A stretch of 64,000 nt of DNA from Prado023 sp963798745 (GTDB lineage Bacteria > Actinomycetota > Actinomycetes > S36-B12 > CAIYMF01). The stretch is from assembly GCA_963798745.1 (NCBI GenBank), contig CAWCUF010000010.1, positions 124,001 to 188,000 of the forward strand, in the 5' to 3' direction. Below are positions 16,764-25,269 of this stretch, piece by piece. The notes beneath the pieces are model-generated. The model was not told the origin of the DNA and did no database searches. It worked only from the letters and a program-made list of their open reading frames with translations. The translations under genes and the position numbers were made by a program. The first letter of the stretch is position 1, and each line of letters begins with the position of its first letter.

Positions 16764-17033
16764 AGCGGGTGCCCGCCCGCAGTGGGGACCTCGCGCTCGG
16801 CAGCCAGGCTGCGAAGCACGTCGTCGTGGAAGGCGCCGTTGAGCTTGAACTTCATCCGGTAGATGACGTAGCCCAGGATCGCGGCCAAGGTTCGGCAGTC
16901 CGATGGTCAGGAAGGTGATGCCGTAGGCCGGGCGCTGGCCCGGGGGGATGATCGACTCGAGTTCGTCGATGTCGCACTGCGACCCGACGTCCTTGCACAG
17001 TGCGCCCTCTTCGGGCGGGTTCACCGTGCTCAT
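16760..17033 (-). pseudogene. Frameshifted remnant resembling a sugar-transporter C-terminus
   Basis: 274 bases wedged between the GH36 and GH42 genes, overlapping both (ATGA at its start, GTGA at its end). From the ATG at 17033 the frame reads through RPAYGITFLTIGLPNL; after a one-base shift near 16888-16890 the other frame continues AAILGYVIYRMKFKLNG and ends at 16760. Rejoined, the two make a 90-residue product with one membrane helix and a charged tail, resembling the last helix of an MFS/GPH sugar symporter. The rest of a transporter (about 400 residues) is missing. Either a decayed permease or a small membrane protein hit by a frameshift or sequencing error; the transporter identity is inferred. 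Confidence 0.6.
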
Positions 17034-19174
17034 GTGCGGACCACCTCCATGATCGTGCTCGCGTAATCCCCCAGGAGACGGACCGTCACCCCGTGGTTGG
17101 TCAGGAACTCGCCGGTGAACTCGACGAGGTCCTCGTCGAGTTCGGGCGGTTCCTCGGCGGCGCCCATCGACGCCTGGATGCGCGAGCGCAGCGCGCTGAA
17201 GCGCTCGAAGCGGACCTGGTAGCGCGCCTGCGGGTCGAGGTCGCGCAGCCGGATGCGGGGAGTCTCGCCGGCGAACCCGATCTTGGTCTGCGGCAGGAAC
17301 ACGAAGACCACGCTGCGCTCGGGCACGCTGTACTGGAACGCCTGGTAGTCGTTCGAGGTCTGCACCTCCAGGCGGTGGAAGCGACCCTCCTGGATCACCT
17401 CACGCAACTGCTTGTAGTGCGAGATGTGCTGTTGGGACTCAGCCAACTCGTCGGCGGTCAGTCCGTTGAGGTCCGTGCCCACTCCGAGGGTGCCCATCAT
17501 CGCGCTGTGGAACCGGAAGCGCAGCGGGATCACCCGGTGGGACATGAAGTTCGGCACGTCGGTGACCCAGGCCCGCATCGCCTTGATCGGGTAGACGAAG
17601 GAGTAGCTGCGCTGGATCGTCAGGCGCTCGTAGGCGTCGGTGTTGTCCGAGGTCCAGAAGTCGTCGAACACGCGCAGAGTGCCGAAGTCGATCCGGCCAC
17701 CGCCGCTGGCACAACCCTCGATCAGCACGTCGGGATGCGCCGCGGCCAGTCGGGACACCACCGCGTACAGCCCGTCGGTGTGCCCCTTCCAGACCGCCCG
17801 GTCGGTCCCGGCCTGCGAGATGGGGCGATTGACGTCCCACTTCACGTAGTCGATCGCGTGCGCGCGCAGCAGGTCGTCGACCGCGCCGAACACGAAGTCC
17901 TGCACCTCGGGAAGTGCCAGGTTGAGCAGGTATTGGCCGCGCGAGACCTCGCTCTCACGGCCAGCGATGTGATGGATCCACTCGGGATGGGCTGCGAACA
18001 GCTCGGTCGGCGGGTTCACCGACTCGGGCTCGAACCAGATCCCGAACTTCATGCCCAGGCCGTGGACCTCGTCGATCAACGGCCCGAGCCCGTCGGGGAA
18101 CTTCTCCGGGTTGACGTACCAGTCGCCCAGTCCGTCGAAGATGCTGTGCCGCTGGCCGAACCACCCGTCGTCGACGACGAACAGCTCGATGCCGATCGCG
18201 GCCGCCTTGCGGGCCAGGGCGATCTGGTCCTCGCAGTTCACGTCGAAGGCGGCGCCCTCCCAGAGGTTGTACAGCACCGGCCGCGTCTGCGGATGGCGCA
18301 GCAGCCGGCGGCCGTACTCGTGCAGCCGATGGCTCATCGCCGCGAAGCCGGTGTCGCTGAAGCCGACCACCAGGGTCGGGGCCACGAGCTCGGCGCCCGG
18401 GGCGAGCTCGACGGCGAAGTCGAAGTCGTTGAGCCCGAGCTGAGCCAGGGTGCCGCCGTACTGGGTCTGCTCGACGACTCCGCGGAAGTTGCCGCCATAG
18501 TTCAGCGCCCCGAACCACACCCGACCGTGCTGCTCGCCGGCCTGCTGATCGAGGATGAAATACGGATTGTGGTGATGGGTCGAGGTGCCCCGGCGCATCT
18601 CGATGACGACCTTGCCGTAGGAGACTTGCTGCTGGAACTGCTGCTGCTCGGCATTCCAGTGCCCGTGGACGTTGGTGAACCGCAGGTCGGTCGCCGGGAT
18701 GTGCACCTGACCCGAGGAGAGCGCCTCGACGGTGATCGGGGCGGCGCCGATGTTGCGCACGACCGCCCAGCGCTCGATGAGGTCCAGGTCGGCAAGCACC
18801 CGGTAGCCCAGGTCGAGCTCCACGCCGGCGAAGTCGTCGCGCTGGTTGATGACCAGTTCATTGCCGTCGACCCGGTGGCCGACGACCTCCAGGCGAAGCT
18901 CGCGGCTGCCGTCGACGAGCACGACCTGCAGGCAGGTCTCGGTGTAGCGGAACCCGCCGTGCGCGGGGAACTCCTCGGGGGTCAGCTGGGCCACCGGGTC
19001 GTTGGTCGAGACCTCCACGAGGGTCGGGACCGGTATCTGGGCGATATCACCGATCGGCGCGCCCCAGTGCAGATTGCGCAACAGCCCAGCCGGGTCGACC
19101 GCGAAGATGTAGCTGGTGGTATCGGTGTGCAGACCGAACGTGGAACCGGAAAGGTGAATGGCCGGACGAGTCAT
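17030..19174 (-). CDS. GH36 alpha-galactosidase
   Basis: A 714-residue glycoside hydrolase family 36 enzyme releasing galactose from melibiose- or raffinose-type sugars. The nucleophile is Asp447 in YVKWDVNRP and the acid/base Asp510 in FWTSDNTDAYER. FVVDDGWFG, FGIWFEPESVNP and LIEGCASGGGRID are further family blocks. The N-terminal beta-supersandwich domain occupies about residues 1-320. No signal peptide, so cytoplasmic. The ATG at 19174 follows a purine-rich site. It is the first gene of the leftward galactoside cluster, and its stop overlaps the next start. Confidence 0.94.
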   Translation of the reverse strand: MTRPAIHLSGSTFGLHTDTTSYIFAVDPAGLLRNLHWGAPIGDIAQIPVPTLVEVSTNDPVAQLTPEEFPAHGGFRYTETCLQVVLVDGSRELRLEVVGHRVDGNELVINQRDDFAGVELDLGYRVLADLDLIERWAVVRNIGAAPITVEALSSGQVHIPATDLRFTNVHGHWNAEQQQFQQQVSYGKVVIEMRRGTSTHHHNPYFILDQQAGEQHGRVWFGALNYGGNFRGVVEQTQYGGTLAQLGLNDFDFAVELAPGAELVAPTLVVGFSDTGFAAMSHRLHEYGRRLLRHPQTRPVLYNLWEGAAFDVNCEDQIALARKAAAIGIELFVVDDGWFGQRHSIFDGLGDWYVNPEKFPDGLGPLIDEVHGLGMKFGIWFEPESVNPPTELFAAHPEWIHHIAGRESEVSRGQYLLNLALPEVQDFVFGAVDDLLRAHAIDYVKWDVNRPISQAGTDRAVWKGHTDGLYAVVSRLAAAHPDVLIEGCASGGGRIDFGTLRVFDDFWTSDNTDAYERLTIQRSYSFVYPIKAMRAWVTDVPNFMSHRVIPLRFRFHSAMMGTLGVGTDLNGLTADELAESQQHISHYKQLREVIQEGRFHRLEVQTSNDYQAFQYSVPERSVVFVFLPQTKIGFAGETPRIRLRDLDPQARYQVRFERFSALRSRIQASMGAAEEPPELDEDLVEFTGEFLTNHGVTVRLLGDYASTIMEVVRT

Positions 19175-19631
19175 CCCCCGTGCCTCTCTACTGAGAGCGA
19201 ACTCCCGAAATGTGGTGCCCGGATTTCTCCAGGTGCCGTGAAGGTATTGGCCCAAATGTGCGCGTGTCCACGTGGCAGGTGTGCTACTTCCTGCCAATGT
19301 CGCAGGGGCGCCGTGGGCGTCAGGCTCGTGCTCGCGATGCAGGCAAGGTCCTTGCGGCGGACCTTCACCGACCAGCGGGGGCTTCGCGGGAATCAACTCA
19401 TGACCGCTGAATTCGTCGTGAAGCGGCCGAATTCATGCTGATCATCCATCGCTGGACCCATTTCGAGCACGATCTGATCGCATCCATGAGCCCGCCGACG
19501 CCGTGGTACGCGTACCCTGATGCCAGACCACGGTCGTGCGCGGTCCAGGCGCTTCTCGCCGGGGCGACAACACCTGCGCACCCCGGCCCGCAGCCGGCCA
19601 CTGAACACATCCGAACGTGAGGGAGCCCCCG
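19175..19631. other. Divergent intergenic region between GH36 and gabT
   Basis: 457 bases holding the promoters of the leftward galactoside cluster and the rightward gabT. The stretch near 19200-19260 is locally AT-richer than its surroundings, as expected for a promoter. Two GAATTC hexamers lie about 20 bases apart near 19410-19436. I could not identify a convincing LacI-type operator. Small open frames here (for example 19171-19368 leftward) have no recognisable similarity and are not called. Confidence 0.4.
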
Positions 19632-20984
19632 ATGAGCCTCGACGCCGCCCTGACCGCCGGTGGGCCCGGCCTCCCGCAGGAGCGCCGCCTGGCGACCGCC
19701 GTCCCCGGGCCACGCAGCATCGAGCTCCAGTCGCGGCGCACGGCAGCAGTGTCCGCGGGCGTGGGCGGCACCCTGCCGGTGTACATCGCCTGCGCCGGTG
19801 GGGGCGTGCTGGTCGATGTGGACGGCAACTCCCTGATCGACATGGGCTCGGGGATCGCGGTCACGAGCGTGGGGAACTCCGCTGCGAAGGTGGTCGCGAA
19901 CGTGACCCGGCAGGTAGTCGAGTTCACCCACACCTGCTTCATGGTCACCCCGTACGAGTCCTACATCGCGGTCTGTGAGGCGCTCAACGAGCTGACCCCC
20001 GGCGATCACGTGAAGCGTTCGGCCCTGTTCAACTCCGGGGCGGAGGCCGTGGAGAATGCGGTGAAGATCGCGCGCGCCCACACCCACCGGCAAGCGGTCG
20101 TGGCCTTCGAGCACGGGTACCACGGCCGCACGAACCTGACCATGGCGCTGACTGCGAAGAACATGCCCTACAAGCAGTCGTTCGGCCCGTTCGCCCCCGA
20201 GGTGTACCGGGTGCCGCTGAGCTACCCCTATCGCGACGGACTGTCCGGCGCCCAGGCAGCGGCGCGGGCGATCAGCCGCATCGACAAGGAGATCGGCGCG
20301 GACAACGTCGCCGCGATCATCCTGGAGCCGATCGCCGGCGAGGGTGGCTTCATCGCGCCGGCCGAGGGCTTCCTGCCCGAGCTGGTCGAGTACGCCCGCG
20401 CGCACGGGATCGTGTTCATCGCCGACGAGATCCAGACCGGCTTCGCCCGCACCGGGGACTGGTTCGCCTGCGACCACGAGGGCGTCGTGCCCGACCTGAT
20501 CACCACCGCCAAGGGCATCGCCGGCGGGCTGCCGCTGGCCGGGGTCACGGGGCGCGCGGAGATCATGGACTCCGTGCACGTCGGCGGCCTCGGCGGCACC
20601 TACGGGGGCAATCCGGTCGCCTGCGCGGCCGCGTTGGGCGCCATCGCCGAGATGCGCGAGCACGACCTGAACGCCGCCGCCCGTCGGATCGGGGAGGTGA
20701 TGCTCTTCCGCCTGCACGCGCTGGCCGAACGCTCCGGGCGGATCGGCGACATCCGTGGCCGCGGCGCCATGGTCGCCGTCGAGCTGGTGGTGCCGGGCAG
20801 CACCGAACCGGACGCCACCGCAACCGCCGCGATCGCCAGGGCGTGCCACACGCAGGGCGTGGTCGTCCTGACTGCCGGGACGTACGGCAACGTGCTGCGC
20901 TTCCTGCCGCCGCTGTCGATGCCCGAGCACCTGCTCGCCGAGGCGCTGGACATCATCGAGGCGGCGGTCCTGGACCTGACCTGA
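19632..20984 (+). CDS. gabT: 4-aminobutyrate aminotransferase
   Basis: A 450-residue class-III PLP aminotransferase. Blocks: DMGSGIAVTSVGNS, NSGAEAVENAVKIAR, FEHGYHGRTNLTMALT, ILEPIAGEGGFIAP, IADEIQTGFARTGDWFA and the PLP lysine Lys294 in TTAKGIAGGLPLAG. These match actinobacterial GabT, which moves the amino group of GABA (or 5-aminovalerate) to 2-oxoglutarate. The ATG at 19632 follows a GAGGGAG ribosome site. No succinate-semialdehyde dehydrogenase gene adjoins it; the dehydrogenases needed to continue the pathway are further right. Confidence 0.92.
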   Translation: MSLDAALTAGGPGLPQERRLATAVPGPRSIELQSRRTAAVSAGVGGTLPVYIACAGGGVLVDVDGNSLIDMGSGIAVTSVGNSAAKVVANVTRQVVEFTHTCFMVTPYESYIAVCEALNELTPGDHVKRSALFNSGAEAVENAVKIARAHTHRQAVVAFEHGYHGRTNLTMALTAKNMPYKQSFGPFAPEVYRVPLSYPYRDGLSGAQAAARAISRIDKEIGADNVAAIILEPIAGEGGFIAPAEGFLPELVEYARAHGIVFIADEIQTGFARTGDWFACDHEGVVPDLITTAKGIAGGLPLAGVTGRAEIMDSVHVGGLGGTYGGNPVACAAALGAIAEMREHDLNAAARRIGEVMLFRLHALAERSGRIGDIRGRGAMVAVELVVPGSTEPDATATAAIARACHTQGVVVLTAGTYGNVLRFLPPLSMPEHLLAEALDIIEAAVLDLT

Positions 20985-21019
20985 GTCCACGCCCTCGGGC
21001 GGGCATGCGGCTGCTCTGC

Positions 21020-21247
21020 TCAGTTGGCCGTGAGCACCACGATCGTCAGGGCCCCGAACACTGCGGTCAGGATGACCATGGTCCGCCGTGCACCGGGGCC
21101 CTCCTGGCGCATGCCCGTCAGCGGGATGGCCAGGGCGAAGAAGATCGTCATCCCCAGGGTGAGCGCGAGCACCGGGCAAGTGAACCACCCGTATCCGCGC
21201 GCGAGCGGCAGCCCAGCAACGTGGCAGCATGGAGCTGTGGGTGGCAC
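21020..21247 (-). CDS. Small two-span membrane protein
   Basis: Up to 75 residues with two likely membrane segments, LALTLGMTIFFALAIPL and MVILTAVFGALTIVVLTAN, separated by a charged loop (RQEGPGARR). It converges on gabT. The longest frame starts at 21247 and would overlap the divergent radical SAM gene start, so an internal GTG or ATG is more likely. No family recognised; called because of its composition and because it fills an otherwise empty gap. Confidence 0.45.
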   Translation of the reverse strand: MPPTAPCCHVAGLPLARGYGWFTCPVLALTLGMTIFFALAIPLTGMRQEGPGARRTMVILTAVFGALTIVVLTAN

Positions 21248-22562
21248 CCGCGTGGGGTTGCGCCCGGATGAGGTCGTCGGATTGATCGATGGCCCGCTCG
21301 GGGCCTACCTGCACGTGCCGTTCTGCACGCGGATCTGCCCGTTCTGCCCGTACAACAAGGTCGTGCCCCGCGGCGACCAGCCGACCGCCTACTTCGCAGC
21401 GCTGGGCCGGGAGGTGGACGGCTACCTGGCCGCGGGCGCTGGCGGGGCAGCCGGGTTCACCTCGCTGTACGTCGGCGGCGGCACGCCCACCCTCTTCCCG
21501 GAGTTGCTGGCACCGATCGTCGCCCGCATGCCGGTGACCGGGATGCGGGCCATCGAAGTCCTGCCGACACACGGGACGCCAGCCCGGCTCGACGCATTGG
21601 CGGCCGCCGGGTTCAGCGCAGTGAGCATCGGCGCCCAGTCGTTCTCCGACGACGTGCTGCACCGGCTGCGTCGCCCGCATGACGCGCGCACGGCCCGGGC
21701 GGCGGTGCAGGCCGCTGTGCAGCGCTTCGAGCTGGTCGATGTCGACCTGATCGTCGACGTCGCGCTCGATGACCGGTTGGCCGCAGCGTTCCTACGTGAC
21801 CTGGTGACCTGCTTCGAGTTCGGCGCGGACCAGGTATCGACCTACCCGCTGATGCGCTTCGGCTATACGCCCTTCGGCCGTGCCCACCACGACCGTCGCC
21901 ACGAGCACGCGGTCCTGGCCGAGGCGACCCGCCTCGCGCACGCGCACGGCTACGAACGTCGCTCGGTCTGGACGTTCAACCGCCGGAGCTCGCCGACCTA
22001 CACGTCGATCACACGCCGGCGCTTCCTCGGGATGGGCGCCGGCTCGGCCTCCTACCTGGGCCGCGACTTCCTGGTCAACCACTTCGGCGTGCAGACCTAC
22101 CTCGACTCGACGGCGGGCGGGGGTCTGCCGGTGGCTCGGTGGTTGCACCTGGGTGCGCTCGGCGGACTGGCCTATGACGCGTTCTGGGCCGCCTACGCAG
22201 GGCAGGTGGACCCCGGTGCACTCGTGGGCCCCGGTGGTGCGCGGTCACGGGTGGTCGACGGCGTGCTCGACGGTGCACTCGTGCTGCTGGCGGGCGCCGG
22301 CTTGGTGCGCCACGACGGCGCGTCCTACCGCCTCACCGAGCGGGGCTTCGACGCCTACCACGACCTGGAGCGCGCGGTCACCTACGCGATGATCGAGCCG
22401 CTGTGGGCGCAGCTGCTCGGTGAGCACGCCCAGGAGGGTGTGCCCGCGCACTGGGCAGCTCCAGGCGATGCCCGATCACCGGTGTTGTGGCAGTCGATCA
22501 GCGCCCTGCTCGAGCGACGTACCGAGCCGACCAGCGCGATCAGCCCGGGGCGCTGGCGCTGA
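21237..22562 (+). CDS. HemW/HemN-like radical SAM protein
   Basis: A 441-residue radical SAM enzyme. The [4Fe-4S] motif is CTRICPFC (CxxxCxxC) in HVPFCTRICPFCPYNK, followed by YVGGGTPTL, SIGAQSFSDDVLHRLRR and a winged-helix C-terminal domain ending near LTERGFDAYHDLERAV. It resembles the coproporphyrinogen-dehydrogenase-like HemN/HemW/HutW group; a role in heme handling is possible but not shown. The extra cysteine expected in HemN (CxxxCxxCxC) is not evident. The start is set at the GTG at 21237; a second GTG at 21252 is possible. No heme genes adjoin it. Confidence 0.82.
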   Translation: MGGTRVGLRPDEVVGLIDGPLGAYLHVPFCTRICPFCPYNKVVPRGDQPTAYFAALGREVDGYLAAGAGGAAGFTSLYVGGGTPTLFPELLAPIVARMPVTGMRAIEVLPTHGTPARLDALAAAGFSAVSIGAQSFSDDVLHRLRRPHDARTARAAVQAAVQRFELVDVDLIVDVALDDRLAAAFLRDLVTCFEFGADQVSTYPLMRFGYTPFGRAHHDRRHEHAVLAEATRLAHAHGYERRSVWTFNRRSSPTYTSITRRRFLGMGAGSASYLGRDFLVNHFGVQTYLDSTAGGGLPVARWLHLGALGGLAYDAFWAAYAGQVDPGALVGPGGARSRVVDGVLDGALVLLAGAGLVRHDGASYRLTERGFDAYHDLERAVTYAMIEPLWAQLLGEHAQEGVPAHWAAPGDARSPVLWQSISALLERRTEPTSAISPGRWR

Positions 22563-22599
22563 TCGGCCGACGGCCCGGCACACCGGTGCGGGTCGGACC

Positions 22600-23820
22600 T
22601 CAGGCGCCCGGTGTGCGCTCCTGGACGACCCAGTTCTCGCCGTAGCCGTCGCGCAGCAGGTCCAGGAACGGCTTGGCGTCGAAGGACTCCGGACCGAGCA
22701 CGCCGGCCCCCGACCAGGCACCGCCGGCGAGTAGTTCCAGGGCGATCACGGGGTTCATGGCGGTCTGCCAGACGACCGCCTGGGCGCCGTACTCAGCCAT
22801 GGTCCACTCGTTGTCGGCCACGTGGTAGATGTACACCTCGCGGGGCTTGCCGTCCTTGCCCGTGCCGGTGACCCACACCCCGGCGCAGGTCTTGCCGGTC
22901 ATCTTGTCCCCGAGGGTCAGGGGGTCGGGCAGGCAGGCGGCCACGACGTCGCGCGGGGAGACCCGCTGCCCGCGCACGGTCACCGGCTCGGTCCGGTCCA
23001 GGCCCAGCTTGTTCAGCGTGCGCAGCACCTCGATGAACTCGTCACCGAGACCGAACTTGAACGTGACCCGCCTCGCGTCGAGCACCCGGGGCATGAGCAC
23101 GACCTCCTCGTGCTCGACGTTCACGCACTCCACCGGCCCGATCCCGTCCGGGAACTCGAACACCTCCGGCTCACTGAACGGCTCGGTGGTGAAGTGCCCA
23201 CGCTCCTTCTCCCAGATCAGCGGCGGGTTCAGGCACTCCTCGATGGTCGTCCAGATCGAGAACGAGGGGGCGAACTCGTAGCCGTGCACGACGAGGTTGG
23301 ACGCGTCGCGCACGCCGAGCTCGTCGATCTCGGCGAACAGCTCGTCGGCGGCGTGCCGGGCGAACACGTCGGCCAGGCCGGGCTCCACACCCATCCCGAC
23401 CAGCGCGAGCTGCCCGTTGGCCACCCACTGGTCGTGCTCAGCGAACTGCTCGTCGCCGAGCATGACACCGGGCAGCGCATAGGGCTGCTCCGCGTGCCGG
23501 TGCGACAAGCTCATCGCGGTGTCCAGGTAGTGCGTGCCCGCGGCGAAGGCGCCGTGGAAGATGGGCAGGACGTAGCGGGGGTCGACCGCGTTGAGCACGT
23601 GGGTGATCCCGTGCTCGCGGCACAGCGCGGTCACTGCCTCGGCGCTGCTGGCATCGACCTGGGCGGCGGTGAACCGGGGGTCCCCGAGCCGGGCGACCAG
23701 CGCCGCCGCGCGCTCGGCGTCGTAGTCGGCGATGACCATGGCCTCGAAGAAGTCCCGACGCGCGGCGATCAGGGCAGCCGATGACCCGACGCCCCCGGCG
23801 CCGATGACCAGGATCCGCAT
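22600..23820 (-). CDS. Saccharopine dehydrogenase-family protein
   Basis: A 406-residue NAD(P)-dependent protein. It has an N-terminal Rossmann fold (MRILVIGAGGVGSSAALIA, then ADYDAERAAALVA) and a substrate domain with GMGVEPGLADVFARHA and HGYEFAPSFSIWTTIEEC. Members act in lysine and polyamine metabolism (saccharopine or carboxyspermidine dehydrogenases), but this subgroup is not assigned. Proximity to gabT and the amine catabolic genes suggests amino-acid or amine breakdown. It is convergent with the radical SAM gene and divergent from the lysoplasmalogenase. Confidence 0.85.
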   Translation of the reverse strand: MRILVIGAGGVGSSAALIAARRDFFEAMVIADYDAERAAALVARLGDPRFTAAQVDASSAEAVTALCREHGITHVLNAVDPRYVLPIFHGAFAAGTHYLDTAMSLSHRHAEQPYALPGVMLGDEQFAEHDQWVANGQLALVGMGVEPGLADVFARHAADELFAEIDELGVRDASNLVVHGYEFAPSFSIWTTIEECLNPPLIWEKERGHFTTEPFSEPEVFEFPDGIGPVECVNVEHEEVVLMPRVLDARRVTFKFGLGDEFIEVLRTLNKLGLDRTEPVTVRGQRVSPRDVVAACLPDPLTLGDKMTGKTCAGVWVTGTGKDGKPREVYIYHVADNEWTMAEYGAQAVVWQTAMNPVIALELLAGGAWSGAGVLGPESFDAKPFLDLLRDGYGENWVVQERTPGA

Positions 23821-23941
23821 GTTCTCTCCTCGTGGTTGCGCCGTGCACGCGATCTACGCGGTGCCTCGGTTCAGCGCGAGACTATCGAGGCGGGCGGCGT
23901 CCATGCCCCGTGACCGCGCCCGCCCGCAGTACCGTGCGGGT

Positions 23942-24634
23942 ATGGCAGCCCCCGAGGACCTGAGCACCCACCTGCGCCGGGATCACCGCCCCGGCCAGCG
24001 TTCGGCGTGGATACTGATCGCGGTGCTCTGGGCCGGCTACCTGGCCATGGATGTGATCGGTCTGGACGGCTGGGTGCACACGCTCACCAAGGGCCTGCTG
24101 ATGCCGGCGCTGCTGCTGTGGGTGCTGGTCGCGCTGGGCGCCTCGGCGCCCCGGTTGCTCGTGGCGGGCCTGGTCCTGGCCACCGTGGGCGACGTCGGCC
24201 TGGAGTTCGAGGCCACGTTCCTGATCGGAATGGCTGGGTTCTTCGCGATGCAGGTCTGCTACGTGCTGGGGTTCCTGGGCATGGGCGCCTGGCCCCGGGT
24301 GCGCGCCCGGCCGATGATCGTGGTGGGGTACCTGCTGTTCTGGGTCGGCGCGAACCTGGTGCTCGGCTCCCGACTCGGTGACCTGCAGGTGCCGATCGCG
24401 GTCTACAGCCTCGCCCTGTGCGTGATGGCCGTCGTGGCCGCCGGCGTGGACCTGCGGATCGGCGTGGGTGGTCTGTTGTTCCTGATCTCCGACATGCTGA
24501 TCGGCCTGGACCTCGCCGACCTCGGCTTCCCCGGCCGTGGCCTGGTCGTGATGCTCACCTACCTCGGCGCGCAGTACTTGATCGTCACCGGCTGGGCACG
24601 GCGGGTCGACCCCGACGTACGCCTGCCCGCCTGA
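23942..24634 (+). CDS. YhhN/lysoplasmalogenase-family membrane protein
   Basis: A 230-residue protein with about eight hydrophobic segments. Family blocks: KGLLMPALLLWVL, LVLATVGDVGLEF (conserved GD in a helix), YLLFWVGANLVLG, and FLISDMLIGLDLADLGFPG near the C-terminus. The YhhN family (TMEM86-like) hydrolyses the vinyl-ether bond of lysoplasmalogens in animals; bacterial roles are poorly known. The ATG at 23942 is well placed. It stands alone and converges with a GNAT remnant 5 bases downstream. Confidence 0.85.
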   Translation: MAAPEDLSTHLRRDHRPGQRSAWILIAVLWAGYLAMDVIGLDGWVHTLTKGLLMPALLLWVLVALGASAPRLLVAGLVLATVGDVGLEFEATFLIGMAGFFAMQVCYVLGFLGMGAWPRVRARPMIVVGYLLFWVGANLVLGSRLGDLQVPIAVYSLALCVMAVVAAGVDLRIGVGGLLFLISDMLIGLDLADLGFPGRGLVVMLTYLGAQYLIVTGWARRVDPDVRLPA

Positions 24635-24638
24635 GCGC

Positions 24639-24949
24639 CTACGGCTCGAGCCGCCAGATCTGCTCGCCGTCATCGTCGAACTGGCCGCTGGGCGCTGGTC
24701 CGAGGGCGCTGGCCACGGCTTCGGAGGGTGCGTGCCCGGGGGCGATGTGGGCGGTGACTGTGCTCAGGCCCTGCGCAACGAGCCAGTCGAGCACCGCGCG
24801 AGCAGACTCCCGCGCACAGCCGTGGCGCTGATGTGCCATTCCGACGACCCAGGCAGGGCGGGGTCGGACAGCACGGCGAGCATCCCGGCGGCGTCGCTGA
24901 CCTCAAGCGGCGTCAGCAGGAGCCGCGCCGTGCTCAGCACGACAGGCAC
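24639..24949 (-). pseudogene. GNAT acetyltransferase with central deletion
   Basis: From a GTG at 24949 the frame reads VPVVLSTARLLLTPLEVSDA and then AGMLAVLSDPAL, a typical RimJ-type GNAT N-terminus. At about 24851-24858 it jumps to another frame reading AWVVGMAHQRHGCARESA and later GHAPSEAVASALG, ending GEQIWRLEP, a typical GNAT C-terminus. Both ends are well preserved, but the middle (some 60-75 residues by comparison with full-length relatives) is gone and the frames do not match. No functional protein is expected. Confidence 0.8.
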
Positions 24950-25269
24950 CGACTCCTGGCCATCGCTGACCTGCGACACCCTGCCACGTGCCCACCGGCC
25001 GCCTCCGCGAGTCGGCATCCGTGCCGCGAGGCAGGTCCCAGCTGATCGGGGTAAGTTGACACCGGGCCAGGCAGGCCACGGACGCCGCGGACCGCGATCG
25101 AGCGTCGCATCACGCCCCTGCTGAGATGCCGAGGGACTCGACATCGTCGTGACTCGACCCCCGCGGCGGGTCCTGGCCGCAGCTCGCTTGGCTGCGTCTC
25201 GCGCAGGGTCGCCGATCGGGGGTCCGCGGGGGCTACCCTGCGCGCAGGTCCCCACCGCAGGAGGCAGCC
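24950..25269. other. 320-base stretch without a recognisable gene
   Basis: It lies between the GNAT remnant and the exported-protein gene. Long open frames exist on both strands, but their translations are Arg/Pro-rich and unlike any family. A TTGACA hexamer occurs at 25056-25061 without a clear -10 partner. A GGAGG-like ribosome site precedes the ATG at 25270. Probably leftover sequence plus the promoter of the next gene. Confidence 0.4.

Noticed and set aside
14775..17033. A continuous 752-codon leftward frame joining the transporter remnant to GH42
   Set aside because: Between about 16890 and 16763 this frame is Arg-rich nonsense, while another frame carries a sensible membrane-helix and tail sequence ending at 16760. 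The fusion is created by a frameshift, and GH42 relatives start at the FGVDYYPEHWP region.
19171..19368. 65-codon leftward frame upstream of GH36
   Set aside because: It overlaps the GH36 start region and the expected promoter, and has no recognisable content.
20985..21019. CGCCC/GGGCG pairing between gabT and the small membrane gene
   Set aside because: The stem is only about four or five pairs, expected by chance at this GC content.
19398..21680. A 760-codon leftward frame opposite gabT
   Set aside because: Shadow of gabT and the radical SAM gene; no recognisable domains and biased composition.
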